NCBI RefSeq assembly: GCF_015234305.1
Contig: NZ_JADGMI010000002.1
Coordinates: forward strand, 124,001 to 188,000
From: Superficieibacter sp. 1612_C1
GTDB taxonomy: Bacteria; Pseudomonadota; Gammaproteobacteria; Enterobacterales; Enterobacteriaceae
Reading direction: 5' to 3'
DNA: 64,000 nt
Shown: positions 35,058 to 45,012 of the stretch, one piece after another
Numbering within the stretch: the first letter of the stretch is position 1
How the letters are laid out: each line of letters begins with the position of its first letter
The notes under the pieces: model-generated
Database searches by the model: none
Told to the model about the DNA's origin: nothing
What the model saw: only the letters and a program-made list of their open reading frames with translations
Translations under genes and position numbers: made by a program

Positions 35058-35957
35058 ATGTCCCAGGTTCAGAGTGGCATTTTGCCAGAACATTGTCGCG
35101 CGGCGATTTGGATCGAAGCCAATGTTAAAGGGGAGATCGACTCCCTGCGCGCGGGCAGTAAAATTTTTGCCGATAAGCTGGCAACCTTTCAGGCGCAGTT
35201 CCCTGACGCGCAGGTTGGTGCGGTAGTGGCTTTCGGTCATAAAACGTGGCGTGAACTGAGCGGCGGCGAAGGGGCTGAAGAGCTGAAGGACTTTATTCCT
35301 TACGGCAAAGGTCTGGCTCCGGCAACCCAGTATGACGTGCTGATCCATATTCTCTCCCTGCGTCACGACGTCAATTTCTCTGTTGCCCAGGCGGCGCTGG
35401 AAGCGTTCGGCGACGCGCTGGACGTGCAGGAAGAGATCCACGGCTTCCGCTGGGTGGAAGATCGCGATTTGAGTGGTTTTGTCGACGGTACCGAAAACCC
35501 GGCGGGTGAAGAAACGCGTCGTGACGTGGCGGTGATCAAAGACGGTGTGGATGCGGGCGGCAGCTATGTGTTCGTTCAGCGCTGGGAACATAATCTCAAA
35601 CAGCTTAATCGGATGAGCGTTCACGATCAGGAAATGATGATTGGGCGTACCAAAAGCGCTAATGAGGAAATTGACGGCGACGAACGTCCTGTGACCTCTC
35701 ACCTCAGCCGCGTGGATCTGAAAGAGGATGGCAAAGGGCTAAAAATTGTCCGTCAGAGCCTGCCGTACGGCACGGCCAGCGGCACTCACGGTCTCTATTT
35801 CTGCGCCTACTGCGCGCGTCTGCACAATATTGAACAACAGTTGCTGAGCATGTTTGGCGATACCGACGGCAAGCGTGACGCCATGCTGCGCTTTACCAGA
35901 CCGGTAACGGGTGGTTATTACTTTGCGCCGTCTCTTAACAGGCTGCTGGCGCTGTAA
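35058..35957 (+). CDS. yfeX: Dye-decolorizing peroxidase YfeX
   Basis: The 299-residue DyP-type haem peroxidase has Asp143 in the signature GFVDGTENP as distal residue and His215 in TSHLSR as the proximal haem ligand. Both positions equal those of E. coli YfeX. It is cytoplasmic and oxidises porphyrinogens; release of iron from haem has been claimed and disputed. The ATG at 35058 follows AGGAGAAG; the frame begins 9 codons earlier. It is the last gene before the tandem repeat block. Confidence 0.96.
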   Translation: MSQVQSGILPEHCRAAIWIEANVKGEIDSLRAGSKIFADKLATFQAQFPDAQVGAVVAFGHKTWRELSGGEGAEELKDFIPYGKGLAPATQYDVLIHILSLRHDVNFSVAQAALEAFGDALDVQEEIHGFRWVEDRDLSGFVDGTENPAGEETRRDVAVIKDGVDAGGSYVFVQRWEHNLKQLNRMSVHDQEMMIGRTKSANEEIDGDERPVTSHLSRVDLKEDGKGLKIVRQSLPYGTASGTHGLYFCAYCARLHNIEQQLLSMFGDTDGKRDAMLRFTRPVTGGYYFAPSLNRLLAL

Positions 35958-36019
35958 CCAACACGGGGCGGACGTTTTTGTGATAGCCCCGCATTATTTC
36001 CCAAAATGGCTCTGGCCAT

Positions 36020-36475
36020 GTGCCACGTTGCCCGGCGGCGCATTCGCTTGCACGGGCCTACGGGGGTAATACCGCGAGCGCGTGGGCCGGGTAAATCACG
36101 CAACCCTGTAGGCCGGATAAGGCGCAGCCGCCATCCGGCATTATCGCGCACAATGTCTCAGCCTGTGTGCCACATTGCCCGGCGGCGCATTCGCTTGCAC
36201 GGGCCTACGGGGGTAATACCACGAGCGCGTGGGCCGGGTAAATCACGTCGCCCTGTAGGCCGGATAAGGCGCAGCCGCCATCCGGCATTATCGCGCACAA
36301 TGTCTCAGCCTGTGTGCCACATTGCCCGGCGGCGCATTCGCTTGCACGGGCCTATGGGGGTAATACCGCGAGCGCGTGGGCCGGGTAAATCACGCAACCC
36401 TGTAGGCCGGATAAGGCGCAGCCGCCATCCGGCATCACCACGCATAATGCCTCAGCCTGTGTGCCCCACTGCCCC
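36020..36475. repeat. BIME: three tandem 147-base units of REP palindromes
   Basis: Units start at 36020, 36167 and 36314, each exactly 147 bases, and a partial fourth begins at 36461. Each unit holds two REP-like palindromes of different type: one around TGCCCGGCGGCGCA with CACGGGCCTAC, and one made of GCCGGATAAGGCGC and GCCATCCGGC. The copies differ at only a few bases. Because 147 is a multiple of three, one frame stays open through all copies (36006-36485) and gives a false 159-residue protein with a 49-residue period. The block separates yfeX from murP; the flanks 35958-36019 and 36476-36638 hold no further gene. Confidence 0.93.
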
Positions 36476-36638
36476 CAAACCGTAACGTTCCTCCTTGTCA
36501 TTGTTTTAAAATGCGTTATCCCTCTTTCCCACCCATACTGTGACCTTTCTGGAAAATCCTTCGTCCAACGCTGTGCGCCACGCTCCCTGAGCGCATAATG
36601 TTTCTATTCAATCTTCTGTGGAACAGATGAGGATAAAC

Positions 36639-38060
36639 ATGGCTAAAACAATCGGTAAGGATTTACTGGAGCATATTATCGCCCTTGTCGGCGGGGAAAA
36701 AAATATTACCTCATGCGGTAACTGTATGACCCGCCTGCGGCTGCGCGTCGCAGACACTGCGCTGGTCGATAACAACATCAGTGAAAAACTCGCCGGACAG
36801 GTGAGTGGGGTAGTGATCAATGGCAATGAAGTTCAGGTGGTCTTTGGCGTCGGCAAAGCCCAGCGCGCGGCAGAAGCAATGAATGCGCTTCTCGGTAATC
36901 AGGATCTCAAATCCATTGCCGCAGAAAATAAAAGCCAGTTGAAAAGTAAACAGCAATCCTCTGTTCAACAGTTTCTGGCGAATTTCGCCACCATCTTTAC
37001 CCCGCTTATTCCCGGCTTTATTGCGGCAGGATTGATGCTGGGGATCGCGACCTTAATCGGCACGCTAATGCATATTGCGCCAGACGCAAAAGGGACGCTA
37101 CCGGATGCGCTGAATTTTCTGAAGGTTTTCAGCAAGGGCCTGTTTACTTTCCTGGTGCTGCTGGTCGGCTATAACGCGCAGAAGGCCTTTGGCGGCACCG
37201 GCGTTAACGGCGCGATCATCGCCTCGCTCTTTATCCTCGGTTATAACCCCGAGGCAACGGTTGGCTACTACTCCGGGTTGCAGGATTTCTTCGGCATGGC
37301 TATCGATCCGCGCGGCAATATCATCGGCGTGCTGCTGGCGGCGTGGGCCGGGGCGAAAATCGAGCGCGTGATCCGGCGCTACGTGCCTGACGAACTGGAT
37401 ATGATCCTGACCTCAATGCTGACGTTAATCATCACCGCAGCGCTGACCTTTATCATTATCATGCCTGTCGGGGTCTGGCTGTTCCAGGGCATGTCCTGGC
37501 TATTTATGCATCTTAACAGCAACCCGCTGGGGTGCGCGGTGCTGGCCGGGGTATTCCTGATTGCGGTGGTCTTCGGCGTTCATCAGGGCTTTATTCCTGT
37601 CTATCTGGCGCTAATGGATTCGCAAGGGTTCAACTCCCTGTTCCCCATCCTCTCTATGGCAGGCGCAGGGCAGGTGGGCGCGGCGCTGGCGCTGTACTGG
37701 CGCTCTGATAACACCTCGCTGCTTCGCTCGCAAATTCGTGGCGCGATCATCCCCGGCCTGCTTGGCGTCGGCGAACCGCTGATTTACGGCGTTACGCTGC
37801 CGCGCATGAAGCCCTTCATTACCGCCTGTCTGGGCGGCGCGGTCGGCGGCTTGTTTATCGGGACGATTGCCTGGCTGGGGCTGCCGGTCGGTCTGAACAG
37901 CGCCTTTGGCCCTTCCGGTCTGGTGGCCTTGCCGCTGATGACCTCCCATGACGGGATCCTGCCCGCGATTGCGGTATACGGCGGCGGGATCCTGATAGCT
38001 TACGTCGCGGGGTTTATTATCACCGCGCTGTTTGGCTGTAAAAATGTCGATCTAAGTTAA
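36639..38060 (+). CDS. murP: PTS EIIBC for N-acetylmuramic acid, MurP
   Basis: The 473-residue protein has an N-terminal EIIB domain with the phosphocysteine motif [13 protein letters not shown] (phospho-Cys29 predicted), then a glucose-superfamily EIIC domain from about residue 110. It contains [19 protein letters not shown] and [10 protein letters not shown], almost identical to E. coli MurP, though the EIIB part diverges. It imports MurNAc as the 6-phosphate and depends on Crr (present in this window) as EIIA. The start ATG follows GAGGATAAAC. No murQ etherase or murR repressor gene adjoins it, unlike E. coli. yfeW follows 10 bases later. Confidence 0.9.
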   Translation: MAKTIGKDLLEHIIALVGGEKNITSCGNCMTRLRLRVADTALVDNNISEKLAGQVSGVVINGNEVQVVFGVGKAQRAAEAMNALLGNQDLKSIAAENKSQLKSKQQSSVQQFLANFATIFTPLIPGFIAAGLMLGIATLIGTLMHIAPDAKGTLPDALNFLKVFSKGLFTFLVLLVGYNAQKAFGGTGVNGAIIASLFILGYNPEATVGYYSGLQDFFGMAIDPRGNIIGVLLAAWAGAKIERVIRRYVPDELDMILTSMLTLIITAALTFIIIMPVGVWLFQGMSWLFMHLNSNPLGCAVLAGVFLIAVVFGVHQGFIPVYLALMDSQGFNSLFPILSMAGAGQVGAALALYWRSDNTSLLRSQIRGAIIPGLLGVGEPLIYGVTLPRMKPFITACLGGAVGGLFIGTIAWLGLPVGLNSAFGPSGLVALPLMTSHDGILPAIAVYGGGILIAYVAGFIITALFGCKNVDLS

Positions 38061-38070
38061 AGGAATAGCC

Positions 38071-39372
38071 ATGAAATCAACTATTTTACTGGCGGCGTTG
38101 CTCGCCATCTGGGCTCCCGCTCAGGCGGCGGATTATCCGCCGTTAACCCATGCCAGCCCGGAGTCAGCAGGTTTTGATAGCCAGAAACTGCATCAACTGG
38201 ATGTCTGGATCCAGCAGCAGATTGACGCGGGCTATCCGGGGATGAACCTGCTTATTCTGAAGGATAATCACATTGTTTATCAGAAAGCCTGGGGCTACGC
38301 GAAAAAATACGACGGCTCGGCGTTAATGGCCGCGCCCGTCAAGGCAACGCCGGAGACCCTGTACGATCTCGCCTCTAATACGAAAATGTATGCCACCAAC
38401 TTCGCGCTGCAAAAGCTGGTGTACGAAGGGAAAATCAGCGTCGATGATCTCGTCTCTAAATACCTTCCCGGTTTTGCCGACCGGCCCACGGATAAGATCA
38501 AAGGCAAGGACCGGCTGCGTATCGTCGATATTTTACATCACACCGCCGGTTTCCCCGCCGATCCGCAATACCCGAATAAAAAGGTCGCGGGCGCGTTATA
38601 TTCGCAGGATAAAGCCACCACGCTTGAGATGATTAAACGCACGCCGCTGGATTATTCTCCCGGCACCCGACATGTTTATAGCGATGTCGATTACATGATC
38701 CTCGGCTTTATCATCGAATCGGTCACCGGCATGCCGCTGGATAAATACGTCGAGGAGAGGATTTATCGCCCGCTGGGCCTGACGCATACGGTCTTTAATC
38801 CGCTGCAAAAAGGCTTTCAGCGCCAGCAAATTGCCGCGACGGAACTGCACGGCAATACCCGCGACGGCGTTATCGACTTTCCTCATATTCGTACCTCCAC
38901 CCTGGAGGGCGAAGTGCACGATGAAAAAGCCTGGTACGCGATGGGCGGCGTCTCCGGCCACGCCGGGCTGTTCTCCAACACCGGTGATATGGCCGTCCTG
39001 ATGCAGCTGATGCTCAACGGCGGCAGCTATAAAAATGTCACCTTGTTCGATCGGAAAACCGTCGAGGCGTTTACCCATAGTTCAAAAGACGATCCCACGT
39101 TTGGCCTGGGCTGGCGCGTCAATGCTAACGCCTCCATGACTGCGACCTTCGGTGTGCTGGCTACCCCGCAGACCTACGGTCATACCGGCTGGACGGGTAC
39201 GCTGACGGCTATCGATCCGGTTAACCATATGGCCATCGTGATCCTCGGCAACAAACCCCACTCGCCGGTAGCGGACCCGCAGGCGAATCCCAACGTCTTT
39301 GTCAGCGGCCAGCTTCCGGCGGCCACCTACGGCTGGATTGTCGACGGCGTCTACGGCGCGCTGAAGCACTAG
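38071..39372 (+). CDS. yfeW: Serine hydrolase YfeW (penicillin-binding protein 4B)
   Basis: The 433-residue protein belongs to the class C beta-lactamase/DD-peptidase family. It has a signal peptide (1-19), the SxxK nucleophile motif SNTK at 102-105, YSD at 203-205 in place of Y-x-N, and HTG in YGHTGWTG as third motif. E. coli YfeW has similar length and is reported to have weak DD-carboxypeptidase activity. The gene is translated from the murP transcript (10-base gap, AAAGGAAT upstream) and is closed by a terminator, which links it to cell-wall recycling. Confidence 0.92.
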   Translation: MKSTILLAALLAIWAPAQAADYPPLTHASPESAGFDSQKLHQLDVWIQQQIDAGYPGMNLLILKDNHIVYQKAWGYAKKYDGSALMAAPVKATPETLYDLASNTKMYATNFALQKLVYEGKISVDDLVSKYLPGFADRPTDKIKGKDRLRIVDILHHTAGFPADPQYPNKKVAGALYSQDKATTLEMIKRTPLDYSPGTRHVYSDVDYMILGFIIESVTGMPLDKYVEERIYRPLGLTHTVFNPLQKGFQRQQIAATELHGNTRDGVIDFPHIRTSTLEGEVHDEKAWYAMGGVSGHAGLFSNTGDMAVLMQLMLNGGSYKNVTLFDRKTVEAFTHSSKDDPTFGLGWRVNANASMTATFGVLATPQTYGHTGWTGTLTAIDPVNHMAIVILGNKPHSPVADPQANPNVFVSGQLPAATYGWIVDGVYGALKH

Positions 39373-39378
39373 TCAAAT

Positions 39379-39411
39379 GGGGCAGCGCGTCATGCTGCCC
39401 CGCTATTTCTT
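39379..39411 (+). terminator. Intrinsic terminator after yfeW
   Basis: An 8-base perfect stem, GGGGCAGC paired with GCTGCCCC, with a seven-base loop, is followed by GCTATTTCTT, just after the yfeW stop. Confidence 0.8.
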
Positions 39412-39419
39412 ATTCCCTT

Positions 39420-39500
39420 TTCGACTGGCAAATCACCAAACGGTATATAAAACCGTTACTCCTTTGGTGTCCGTTATAAATATTATGGCTATTAGAAAGT
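39420..39500 (+). promoter_or_regulatory. CysB-controlled promoter of cysPTWA
   Basis: The stretch resembles the known CysB-binding promoter of cysP in E. coli and Salmonella, including TATATAAAACCGTTACTCC. Two nested inverted repeats are visible: CACCAAA 39434-39440 with TTTGGTG 39463-39469, and AACGGT 39439-39444 with ACCGTT 39452-39457. TATAAA at 39475-39480 is a likely -10. CysB with N-acetylserine would activate under sulfur limitation. Confidence 0.65.
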
Positions 39501-39523
39501 CATCAAATTTATAAGGGTGCGCA

Positions 39524-40540
39524 ATGGCCGCTAAATCACTGAAAACAAGGTATCTGGTCCTGGCGGCGTCACTGCTGCTGGCCGCGCAGGCGCAGGCGAC
39601 CGAACTGCTTAACAGCTCTTACGATGTCTCCCGCGAGCTGTTTGCCGCCCTCAATCCTCCTTTTGAACAGCAGTGGGCGAAAGACAACGGCGGCGATAAG
39701 CTGACCATTAAACAATCGCATGCCGGGTCATCAAAACAGGCGCTGGCGATCCTTCAGGGGCTGAAGGCCGACGTGGTGACCTACAATCAGGTCACCGACG
39801 TGCAGATCCTGCATGACAAAGGCAAGCTGATCCCGGCGGACTGGCAGAGCCGCCTGCCGAATAACAGCTCGCCGTTCTACTCGACGATGGCCTTCCTGGT
39901 GCGCAAGGGCAACCCGAAAAATATTCACGACTGGAATGACTTAGTGCGTTCTGACGTAAAACTGATTTTCCCGAACCCGAAAACCTCCGGCAACGCGCGC
40001 TATACGTACCTGGCGGCGTGGGGCGCGGCGGATAAAGCCGACGGTGGCGATAAAGCGAAAACCGGGCAGTTTATGACCCAGTTTCTGAAGAACGTCGAAG
40101 TATTTGATACCGGCGGCCGCGGGGCTACCACCACCTTTGTGGAGCGCGGGTTGGGCGACGTGCTAATCACCTTTGAGTCGGAAGTGAATAACATCCGCAA
40201 ACAGTACGAAGCGCAGGGCTTCGAGGTTGTGGTGCCGAAAGTCAACATTCTGGCGGAGTTCCCGGTGGCGTGGGTGGATAAAAACGTCAAAGCCAACGGC
40301 ACCGAGAAAGCCGCGAAGGCGTACCTTAACTGGCTCTATAGTCCACAGGCACAGACCATCATCACCGACTACTACTATCGCGTAAACGACGCGCAGGTGA
40401 TGGATAAACTGAAAGACAAATTCCCGCAGACCGAGCTGTTCCGCGTGGAAGAGCGTTTCGGCTCCTGGCCTGAGGTGATGAAAACGCACTTCGCCAGCGG
40501 TGGCGAATTAGATAAGCTGCTGGCGGCGGGGCGTAAGTGA
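39524..40540 (+). CDS. cysP: Thiosulfate/sulfate-binding periplasmic protein CysP
   Basis: The 338-residue protein begins with a signal peptide (about 1-25, ending AQA) and then the binding protein fold with [14 protein letters not shown] and the [16 protein letters not shown] segment. Length equals E. coli CysP. It delivers sulfate and thiosulfate to the CysTWA transporter. It is the first gene of the operon, and its stop overlaps the cysT start (TGATG). Confidence 0.98.
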   Translation: MAAKSLKTRYLVLAASLLLAAQAQATELLNSSYDVSRELFAALNPPFEQQWAKDNGGDKLTIKQSHAGSSKQALAILQGLKADVVTYNQVTDVQILHDKGKLIPADWQSRLPNNSSPFYSTMAFLVRKGNPKNIHDWNDLVRSDVKLIFPNPKTSGNARYTYLAAWGAADKADGGDKAKTGQFMTQFLKNVEVFDTGGRGATTTFVERGLGDVLITFESEVNNIRKQYEAQGFEVVVPKVNILAEFPVAWVDKNVKANGTEKAAKAYLNWLYSPQAQTIITDYYYRVNDAQVMDKLKDKFPQTELFRVEERFGSWPEVMKTHFASGGELDKLLAAGRK

Positions 40541-41373
40541 TGTTTGCTGTCTCTTCCCGGCGCGTGCTGCCGGGCTTCACCTTAAGTCTTGGCACCAGCC
40601 TGCTGTTCGTCTGCCTGATCATGCTGCTGCCGTTAAGCGCGCTGGTCATGCAGCTTTCCCAGATGAGCTGGGCGCAATACTGGGAGGTGATCACCAATCC
40701 GCAGGTGGTCGCCGCCTATAAAGTGACGCTGCTGTCGGCGTTTGTGGCCTCGGTATTCAACGGCGTGTTCGGCCTGCTGATGGCGTGGATCTTAACCCGC
40801 TATCGTTTCCCCGGACGCACGCTGCTGGACGCGCTTATCGATCTGCCGTTTGCGCTGCCAACGGCGGTGGCGGGTCTGACGCTGGCGTCGCTGTTCTCGG
40901 TAAACGGCTTTTACGGCGAGTGGCTGGCGAAGTTTGATATCAAAGTAACCTATACCTGGCTGGGGATTGCCGTAGCGATGGCCTTTACCAGCATCCCGTT
41001 TGTGGTGCGTACCGTTCAGCCGGTGCTGGAAGAACTCGGGCCGGAGTACGAAGAGGCGGCGGAAACGCTTGGCGCGACCCGGCTGCAAAGCTTTCGTAAA
41101 GTGGTATTGCCCGAGCTTTCTCCGGCGTTGCTGGCGGGCGTGGCGCTCTCATTTACCCGTAGCCTCGGCGAATTCGGCGCGGTGATTTTCATCGCCGGTA
41201 ATATCGCCTGGAAAACGGAAGTGACCTCGCTGATGATTTTTGTGCGCTTGCAGGAGTTTGATTATCCGGCGGCCAGCGCCATCGCCTCGGTGATCCTCGC
41301 GGTCTCACTGCTGCTGCTCTTCTCAATCAATACGCTGCAAAGTCGCTTTGGTCGGCGCGTGGTAGGTCATTAA
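40540..41373 (+). CDS. cysT: Sulfate/thiosulfate ABC permease CysT (CysU)
   Basis: The 277-residue inner-membrane protein has six membrane segments and the ABC permease EAA loop, EEAAETLGATRLQSFRKVVLPE, which contacts CysA. Length equals E. coli CysU. I chose the ATG that overlaps the cysP stop by one base; a GTG directly before it is less likely. The cysW start overlaps its stop (TAATG). Confidence 0.97.
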   Translation: MFAVSSRRVLPGFTLSLGTSLLFVCLIMLLPLSALVMQLSQMSWAQYWEVITNPQVVAAYKVTLLSAFVASVFNGVFGLLMAWILTRYRFPGRTLLDALIDLPFALPTAVAGLTLASLFSVNGFYGEWLAKFDIKVTYTWLGIAVAMAFTSIPFVVRTVQPVLEELGPEYEEAAETLGATRLQSFRKVVLPELSPALLAGVALSFTRSLGEFGAVIFIAGNIAWKTEVTSLMIFVRLQEFDYPAASAIASVILAVSLLLLFSINTLQSRFGRRVVGH

Positions 41374-42248
41374 TGGCGGAATTGACTCAATTGAAACGTT
41401 ATGACGCTCCCCGCGTGAACTGGGGGAAATGGTTCCTGATCGGCGCGGGCGTACTGCTGTCGGCGTTCATTCTGGTCGTGCCGATGATTTATATCTTCGT
41501 GCAGGCCTTCAGCAAAGGACTGGTGCCGGTACTGCAAAACTTAAGCGATCCGGACATGCTGCACGCCATCTGGCTGACGGTGCTGATTGCTCTTATTACC
41601 GTACCGGTCAACCTGCTGTTCGGCACGCTGCTGGCCTGGCTGGTGACGCGCTTTAACTTTCCTGGCCGCCAGCTATTGCTGACGTTGCTGGATATTCCCT
41701 TTGCCGTGTCGCCGGTGGTGGCGGGGCTGATTTATCTGCTGTTTTACGGTTCAAACGGCCCGCTCGGCGGCTGGCTGGATGAGCATAACCTACAGGTGAT
41801 GTTTGCCTGGCCGGGCATGGTGCTGGTGACTATCTTTGTGACCTGTCCATTTGTGGTGCGCGAGCTGGTGCCGGTGATGCTCAGCCAGGGCAGCCATGAA
41901 GATGAGGCGGCGATTTTACTCGGCGCATCCGGCTGGAAGATGTTCCGCCGCGTCACGCTGCCAAATATTCGTTGGGCGTTATTGTACGGCGTGGTGCTGA
42001 CCAACGCCCGCGCCATTGGCGAGTTCGGCGCGGTGTCGGTGGTATCCGGCTCTATTCGCGGTGAAACCCTGTCGCTGCCGCTGCAAATTGAACTGCTGGA
42101 GCAGGACTATAACACCGTCGGCTCGTTTACCGCCGCCGCCCTGCTGGCGTTGATGGCGATTTTGACCCTGTTTTTAAAGAGTGCGTTGCAGTGGCGGTTG
42201 AGCAATCAGGAGCGCCGCCTGCAACAGGAGGGAAATCATGAGCATTGA
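41373..42248 (+). CDS. cysW: Sulfate/thiosulfate ABC permease CysW
   Basis: The 291-residue partner permease of CysT has six membrane segments and the coupling loop [22 protein letters not shown]. It is encoded directly after cysT with a one-base overlap, and its last 11 bases overlap cysA. This tight coupling ensures equal subunit amounts. Confidence 0.97.
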   Translation: MAELTQLKRYDAPRVNWGKWFLIGAGVLLSAFILVVPMIYIFVQAFSKGLVPVLQNLSDPDMLHAIWLTVLIALITVPVNLLFGTLLAWLVTRFNFPGRQLLLTLLDIPFAVSPVVAGLIYLLFYGSNGPLGGWLDEHNLQVMFAWPGMVLVTIFVTCPFVVRELVPVMLSQGSHEDEAAILLGASGWKMFRRVTLPNIRWALLYGVVLTNARAIGEFGAVSVVSGSIRGETLSLPLQIELLEQDYNTVGSFTAAALLALMAILTLFLKSALQWRLSNQERRLQQEGNHEH

Positions 42249-43332
42249 GATTGCCAGAATTAAGAAGTCTTTTGGTCGCACCCAGGTGCTGAATGATATC
42301 TCGCTGGATATCCCCTCCGGACAAATGGTGGCGCTGCTCGGGCCGTCTGGTTCCGGTAAAACGACGCTGCTGCGCATTATTGCCGGGCTTGAGCATCAAA
42401 CCAGCGGCAATATTCGCTTTCACGGCACCGACGTCAGCCGCCTGCACGCGCGCGATCGCAAAGTGGGTTTTGTCTTTCAGCACTACGCGCTGTTTCGCCA
42501 TATGACGGTGTTCGACAATATTGCGTTCGGCCTGACCGTCCTGCCGCGTCGCGAACGACCGAACGCCGCGACCATCAAAGCCAAAGTAACCCGTCTGCTG
42601 GAGATGGTTCAGCTTGCGCATCTTGCTGAACGTTACCCGGCGCAGCTGTCCGGCGGGCAGAAGCAGCGGGTGGCGCTGGCACGTGCGCTGGCCGTGGAGC
42701 CGCAAATCTTGCTGCTGGATGAACCGTTCGGCGCGCTGGACGCGCAGGTGCGTAAAGAGCTGCGACGCTGGCTGCGTCAGCTGCATGAAGAGCTGAAGTT
42801 TACCAGCGTGTTTGTGACCCACGATCAGGAAGAGGCGATGGAAGTCGCCGACCGCGTGGTGGTCATGAGTCAGGGAAATATCGAGCAGGTGGACGTCCCG
42901 GATCAGGTCTGGCGTGAACCCGCCACCCGCTTCGTGCTGGAGTTTATGGGCGAGGTCAACCGGCTAAAAGGTACGATCCGCGGCGGACAGTTCCACGTCG
43001 GCGCGCACCGCTGGCCGCTGGGCTATACGCCTGCCTTTCAGGGGCCGGTAGAACTGTTCCTGCGCCCGTGGGAAGTGGATATTAGCCGTCGCACCAGTCT
43101 GGATGCGCCGCTGCCGGTTCAGGTACTGGAAGCCAGTCCAAAAGGCCACTACACCCAATTAGTCGTGCAGCCGCTGGGGTGGTATAACGAACCGCTGACG
43201 GTAGTCATGCAGGATGAAAACGCGCCGGTTCGCGGAGAAAGATTGTTTGTCGGCCTACAGAATGCCCGGTTGTATAACGGCAATGAACGTATAGAATCCC
43301 GGCAGAAGCTTGCGCTGGCGGAATCCGCCTGA
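42238..43332 (+). CDS. cysA: Sulfate/thiosulfate ABC ATPase CysA
   Basis: The 364-residue ATPase shows Walker [10 protein letters not shown] at 35-43, Q-loop FQHYALF, signature LSGGQKQR, Walker [13 protein letters not shown] and the switch histidine in [10 protein letters not shown]-terminal TOBE-like regulatory domain follows from about residue 240. It powers uptake through CysT-CysW. The start lies inside the cysW end and has AGGAGGG upstream. A BIME separates it from cysM. Confidence 0.98.
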   Translation: MSIEIARIKKSFGRTQVLNDISLDIPSGQMVALLGPSGSGKTTLLRIIAGLEHQTSGNIRFHGTDVSRLHARDRKVGFVFQHYALFRHMTVFDNIAFGLTVLPRRERPNAATIKAKVTRLLEMVQLAHLAERYPAQLSGGQKQRVALARALAVEPQILLLDEPFGALDAQVRKELRRWLRQLHEELKFTSVFVTHDQEEAMEVADRVVVMSQGNIEQVDVPDQVWREPATRFVLEFMGEVNRLKGTIRGGQFHVGAHRWPLGYTPAFQGPVELFLRPWEVDISRRTSLDAPLPVQVLEASPKGHYTQLVVQPLGWYNEPLTVVMQDENAPVRGERLFVGLQNARLYNGNERIESRQKLALAESA

Positions 43333-43354
43333 TAGGTTAATTTGCAGGTTTATC

Positions 43355-43432
43355 GCCCGGTGGCGCTTCGCTTACCGGGCCTACAGCATATGTCATAATT
43401 TTGTAGGCCGGGTGAGCGTAGCGCCACCCGGC
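43355..43432. repeat. BIME: inverted pair of REP units between cysA and cysM
   Basis: Two REP-like units of about 30 bases face each other: one at 43355-43384 (GCCCGGTGGCGC with ACCGGGC) and its inverted relative at 43403-43432 (GTAGGCCGGGTG with CCACCCGGC). The second hairpin runs into CTTTTTCCT and could weaken read-through from cysA to cysM. Confidence 0.85.
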
Positions 43433-43451
43433 TTTTTCCTGGGCAGAAAAC

Positions 43452-44363
43452 GTGAATACATTAGAACACACTATCGGCAATACGCCGCTGGTCAAATTAC
43501 AACGTCTGGGGCCGGACAACGGCAGTGAAATTTGGGTCAAGCTGGAAGGCAATAACCCGGCGGGATCGGTGAAAGACCGGGCGGCGCTGTCGATGATTGT
43601 CGAGGCGGAAAAGCGCGGCGATATCAGGCCGGGCGACGTGCTTATCGAAGCCACCAGCGGCAATACCGGCATCGCGCTGGCGATGATCGCCGCGCTGAAA
43701 AGCTACCGTATGAAGCTGCTGATGCCGGATAACATGAGCCAGGAGCGCCGCGCCGCGATGCGTGCCTACGGCGCGGAGCTGGTGCTGGTCAGTAAAGAGC
43801 AGGGCATGGAGGGCGCGCGGGATTTAGCGCTGGCAATGTCTGAAAATGGCGAAGGCAAATTGTTGGATCAGTTCAACAACCCGGACAATCCCTACGCGCA
43901 TTACACCACCACCGGCCCGGAAATCTGGCGGCAGACGTCAGGCCGCCTCACCCATTTTGTCTCCAGCATGGGCACCACTGGCACCATTACCGGCGTGTCG
44001 CGTTTTCTGCGTGAGCAGGCAAAACCGGTGACCATTGTTGGCCTGCAACCGGAAGAGGGGAGTAGCATTCCGGGCATTCGCCGCTGGCCTGCGGAGTATA
44101 TGCCGGGGATTTATAACGCTTCGCTGGTAGACGAGGTGCTGGATATTCATCAGCAGGACGCTGAAAACACCATGCGCGAACTGGCGGTGCGCGAAGGTAT
44201 TTTCTGCGGCGTCAGTTCCGGCGGCGCGGTAGCGGGCGCGCTGCGCGTGGCGCGCTCCACGCCCGGCGCGGTGGTGGTGGCGATTATCTGCGATCGCGGC
44301 GACCGCTATCTCTCCACCGGCGTATTTGGCGAAGAGCACTTCAGCCAGGGGGCGGGGATTTAA
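43452..44363 (+). CDS. cysM: Cysteine synthase B, CysM
   Basis: The 303-residue PLP enzyme makes cysteine from O-acetylserine with sulfide, and S-sulfocysteine with thiosulfate. Lys41 in AGSVKDRA binds PLP, the phosphate loop is TSGNTG, and the active-site segment is GTTGTITGVSR. The start is GTG with only a weak ribosome-binding site. Thiosulfate use links it to CysPTWA directly upstream. Confidence 0.97.
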   Translation: MNTLEHTIGNTPLVKLQRLGPDNGSEIWVKLEGNNPAGSVKDRAALSMIVEAEKRGDIRPGDVLIEATSGNTGIALAMIAALKSYRMKLLMPDNMSQERRAAMRAYGAELVLVSKEQGMEGARDLALAMSENGEGKLLDQFNNPDNPYAHYTTTGPEIWRQTSGRLTHFVSSMGTTGTITGVSRFLREQAKPVTIVGLQPEEGSSIPGIRRWPAEYMPGIYNASLVDEVLDIHQQDAENTMRELAVREGIFCGVSSGGAVAGALRVARSTPGAVVVAIICDRGDRYLSTGVFGEEHFSQGAGI

Positions 44364-44395
44364 TCGGTCCGCGACGTGGTCACCTGGCGCTACGG

Positions 44396-44755
44396 TTACA
44401 AGGTCTTATCGGTTTCTGCAATCAGCGCATGCAAATACGGCTGCGCGTTTTCATCGCTTTTACCGGGGATTTTCACAATGTAAGGCTTCCCGGTAATCGA
44501 TGATGATGAGGCAACCTTATCGATAAATTGTTCGGCGGTATCAATGCGATTACGGGTGTTGCCCAGTTTTACGCGCAGATGGGAAACCGCTTCCTCGCAG
44601 TTATGCGCATCGCCGTTACGAACAAAGGTCAGATCCTGCTTTTGCGCCAGCGCATTGAGCATGGCATTGATACGCGCTTCTTCGTGGGCATTAAGTTTGG
44701 CAAACGCAGGAAGCGCCATCAGCAGGGCAACAACGGCACAAATCGTTTTCTTCAT
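44396..44755 (-). CDS. yfeK: Small periplasmic protein YfeK (DUF5329)
   Basis: The 119-residue protein has a clear signal peptide (1-19, ending AFA) and a helical mature part with [21 protein letters not shown]. It matches E. coli YfeK (about 124 residues). Function is unknown. It converges with cysM; the yfeS gene that lies between them in K-12 is absent. AAAAGGATT lies upstream of the start. Confidence 0.88.
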   Translation of the reverse strand: MKKTICAVVALLMALPAFAKLNAHEEARINAMLNALAQKQDLTFVRNGDAHNCEEAVSHLRVKLGNTRNRIDTAEQFIDKVASSSSITGKPYIVKIPGKSDENAQPYLHALIAETDKTL

Positions 44756-45012
44756 TGAATAATCCTTTTCACTTAATCAGTTACCGTTTGTCAGACCGCT
44801 GGCGACGTTAGAAGTTGCACGTCTGGCGTCCGGTGGCGGACAAGACATTTGCTAACTTTTTCATAAACGCGCAAAATTCTTACCCGTCAGGGGCGGGCTA
44901 GCGCTCTCCTCTGATATCAGAAGACGGTGAAGCCGAAAACCGTCATTCATACAACGATGAAAATAATCTAGTAGCGAGGCGTTAACCCGCGAGCCAGCGA
45001 CAGGAGAAGTGT

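Noticed and set aside
36006-36485. 159-codon open frame with a 49-residue period
   Set aside because: It is read through tandem REP palindromes whose 147-base unit is a multiple of three. There is no ribosome-binding site and the composition is Arg/Gly-biased.
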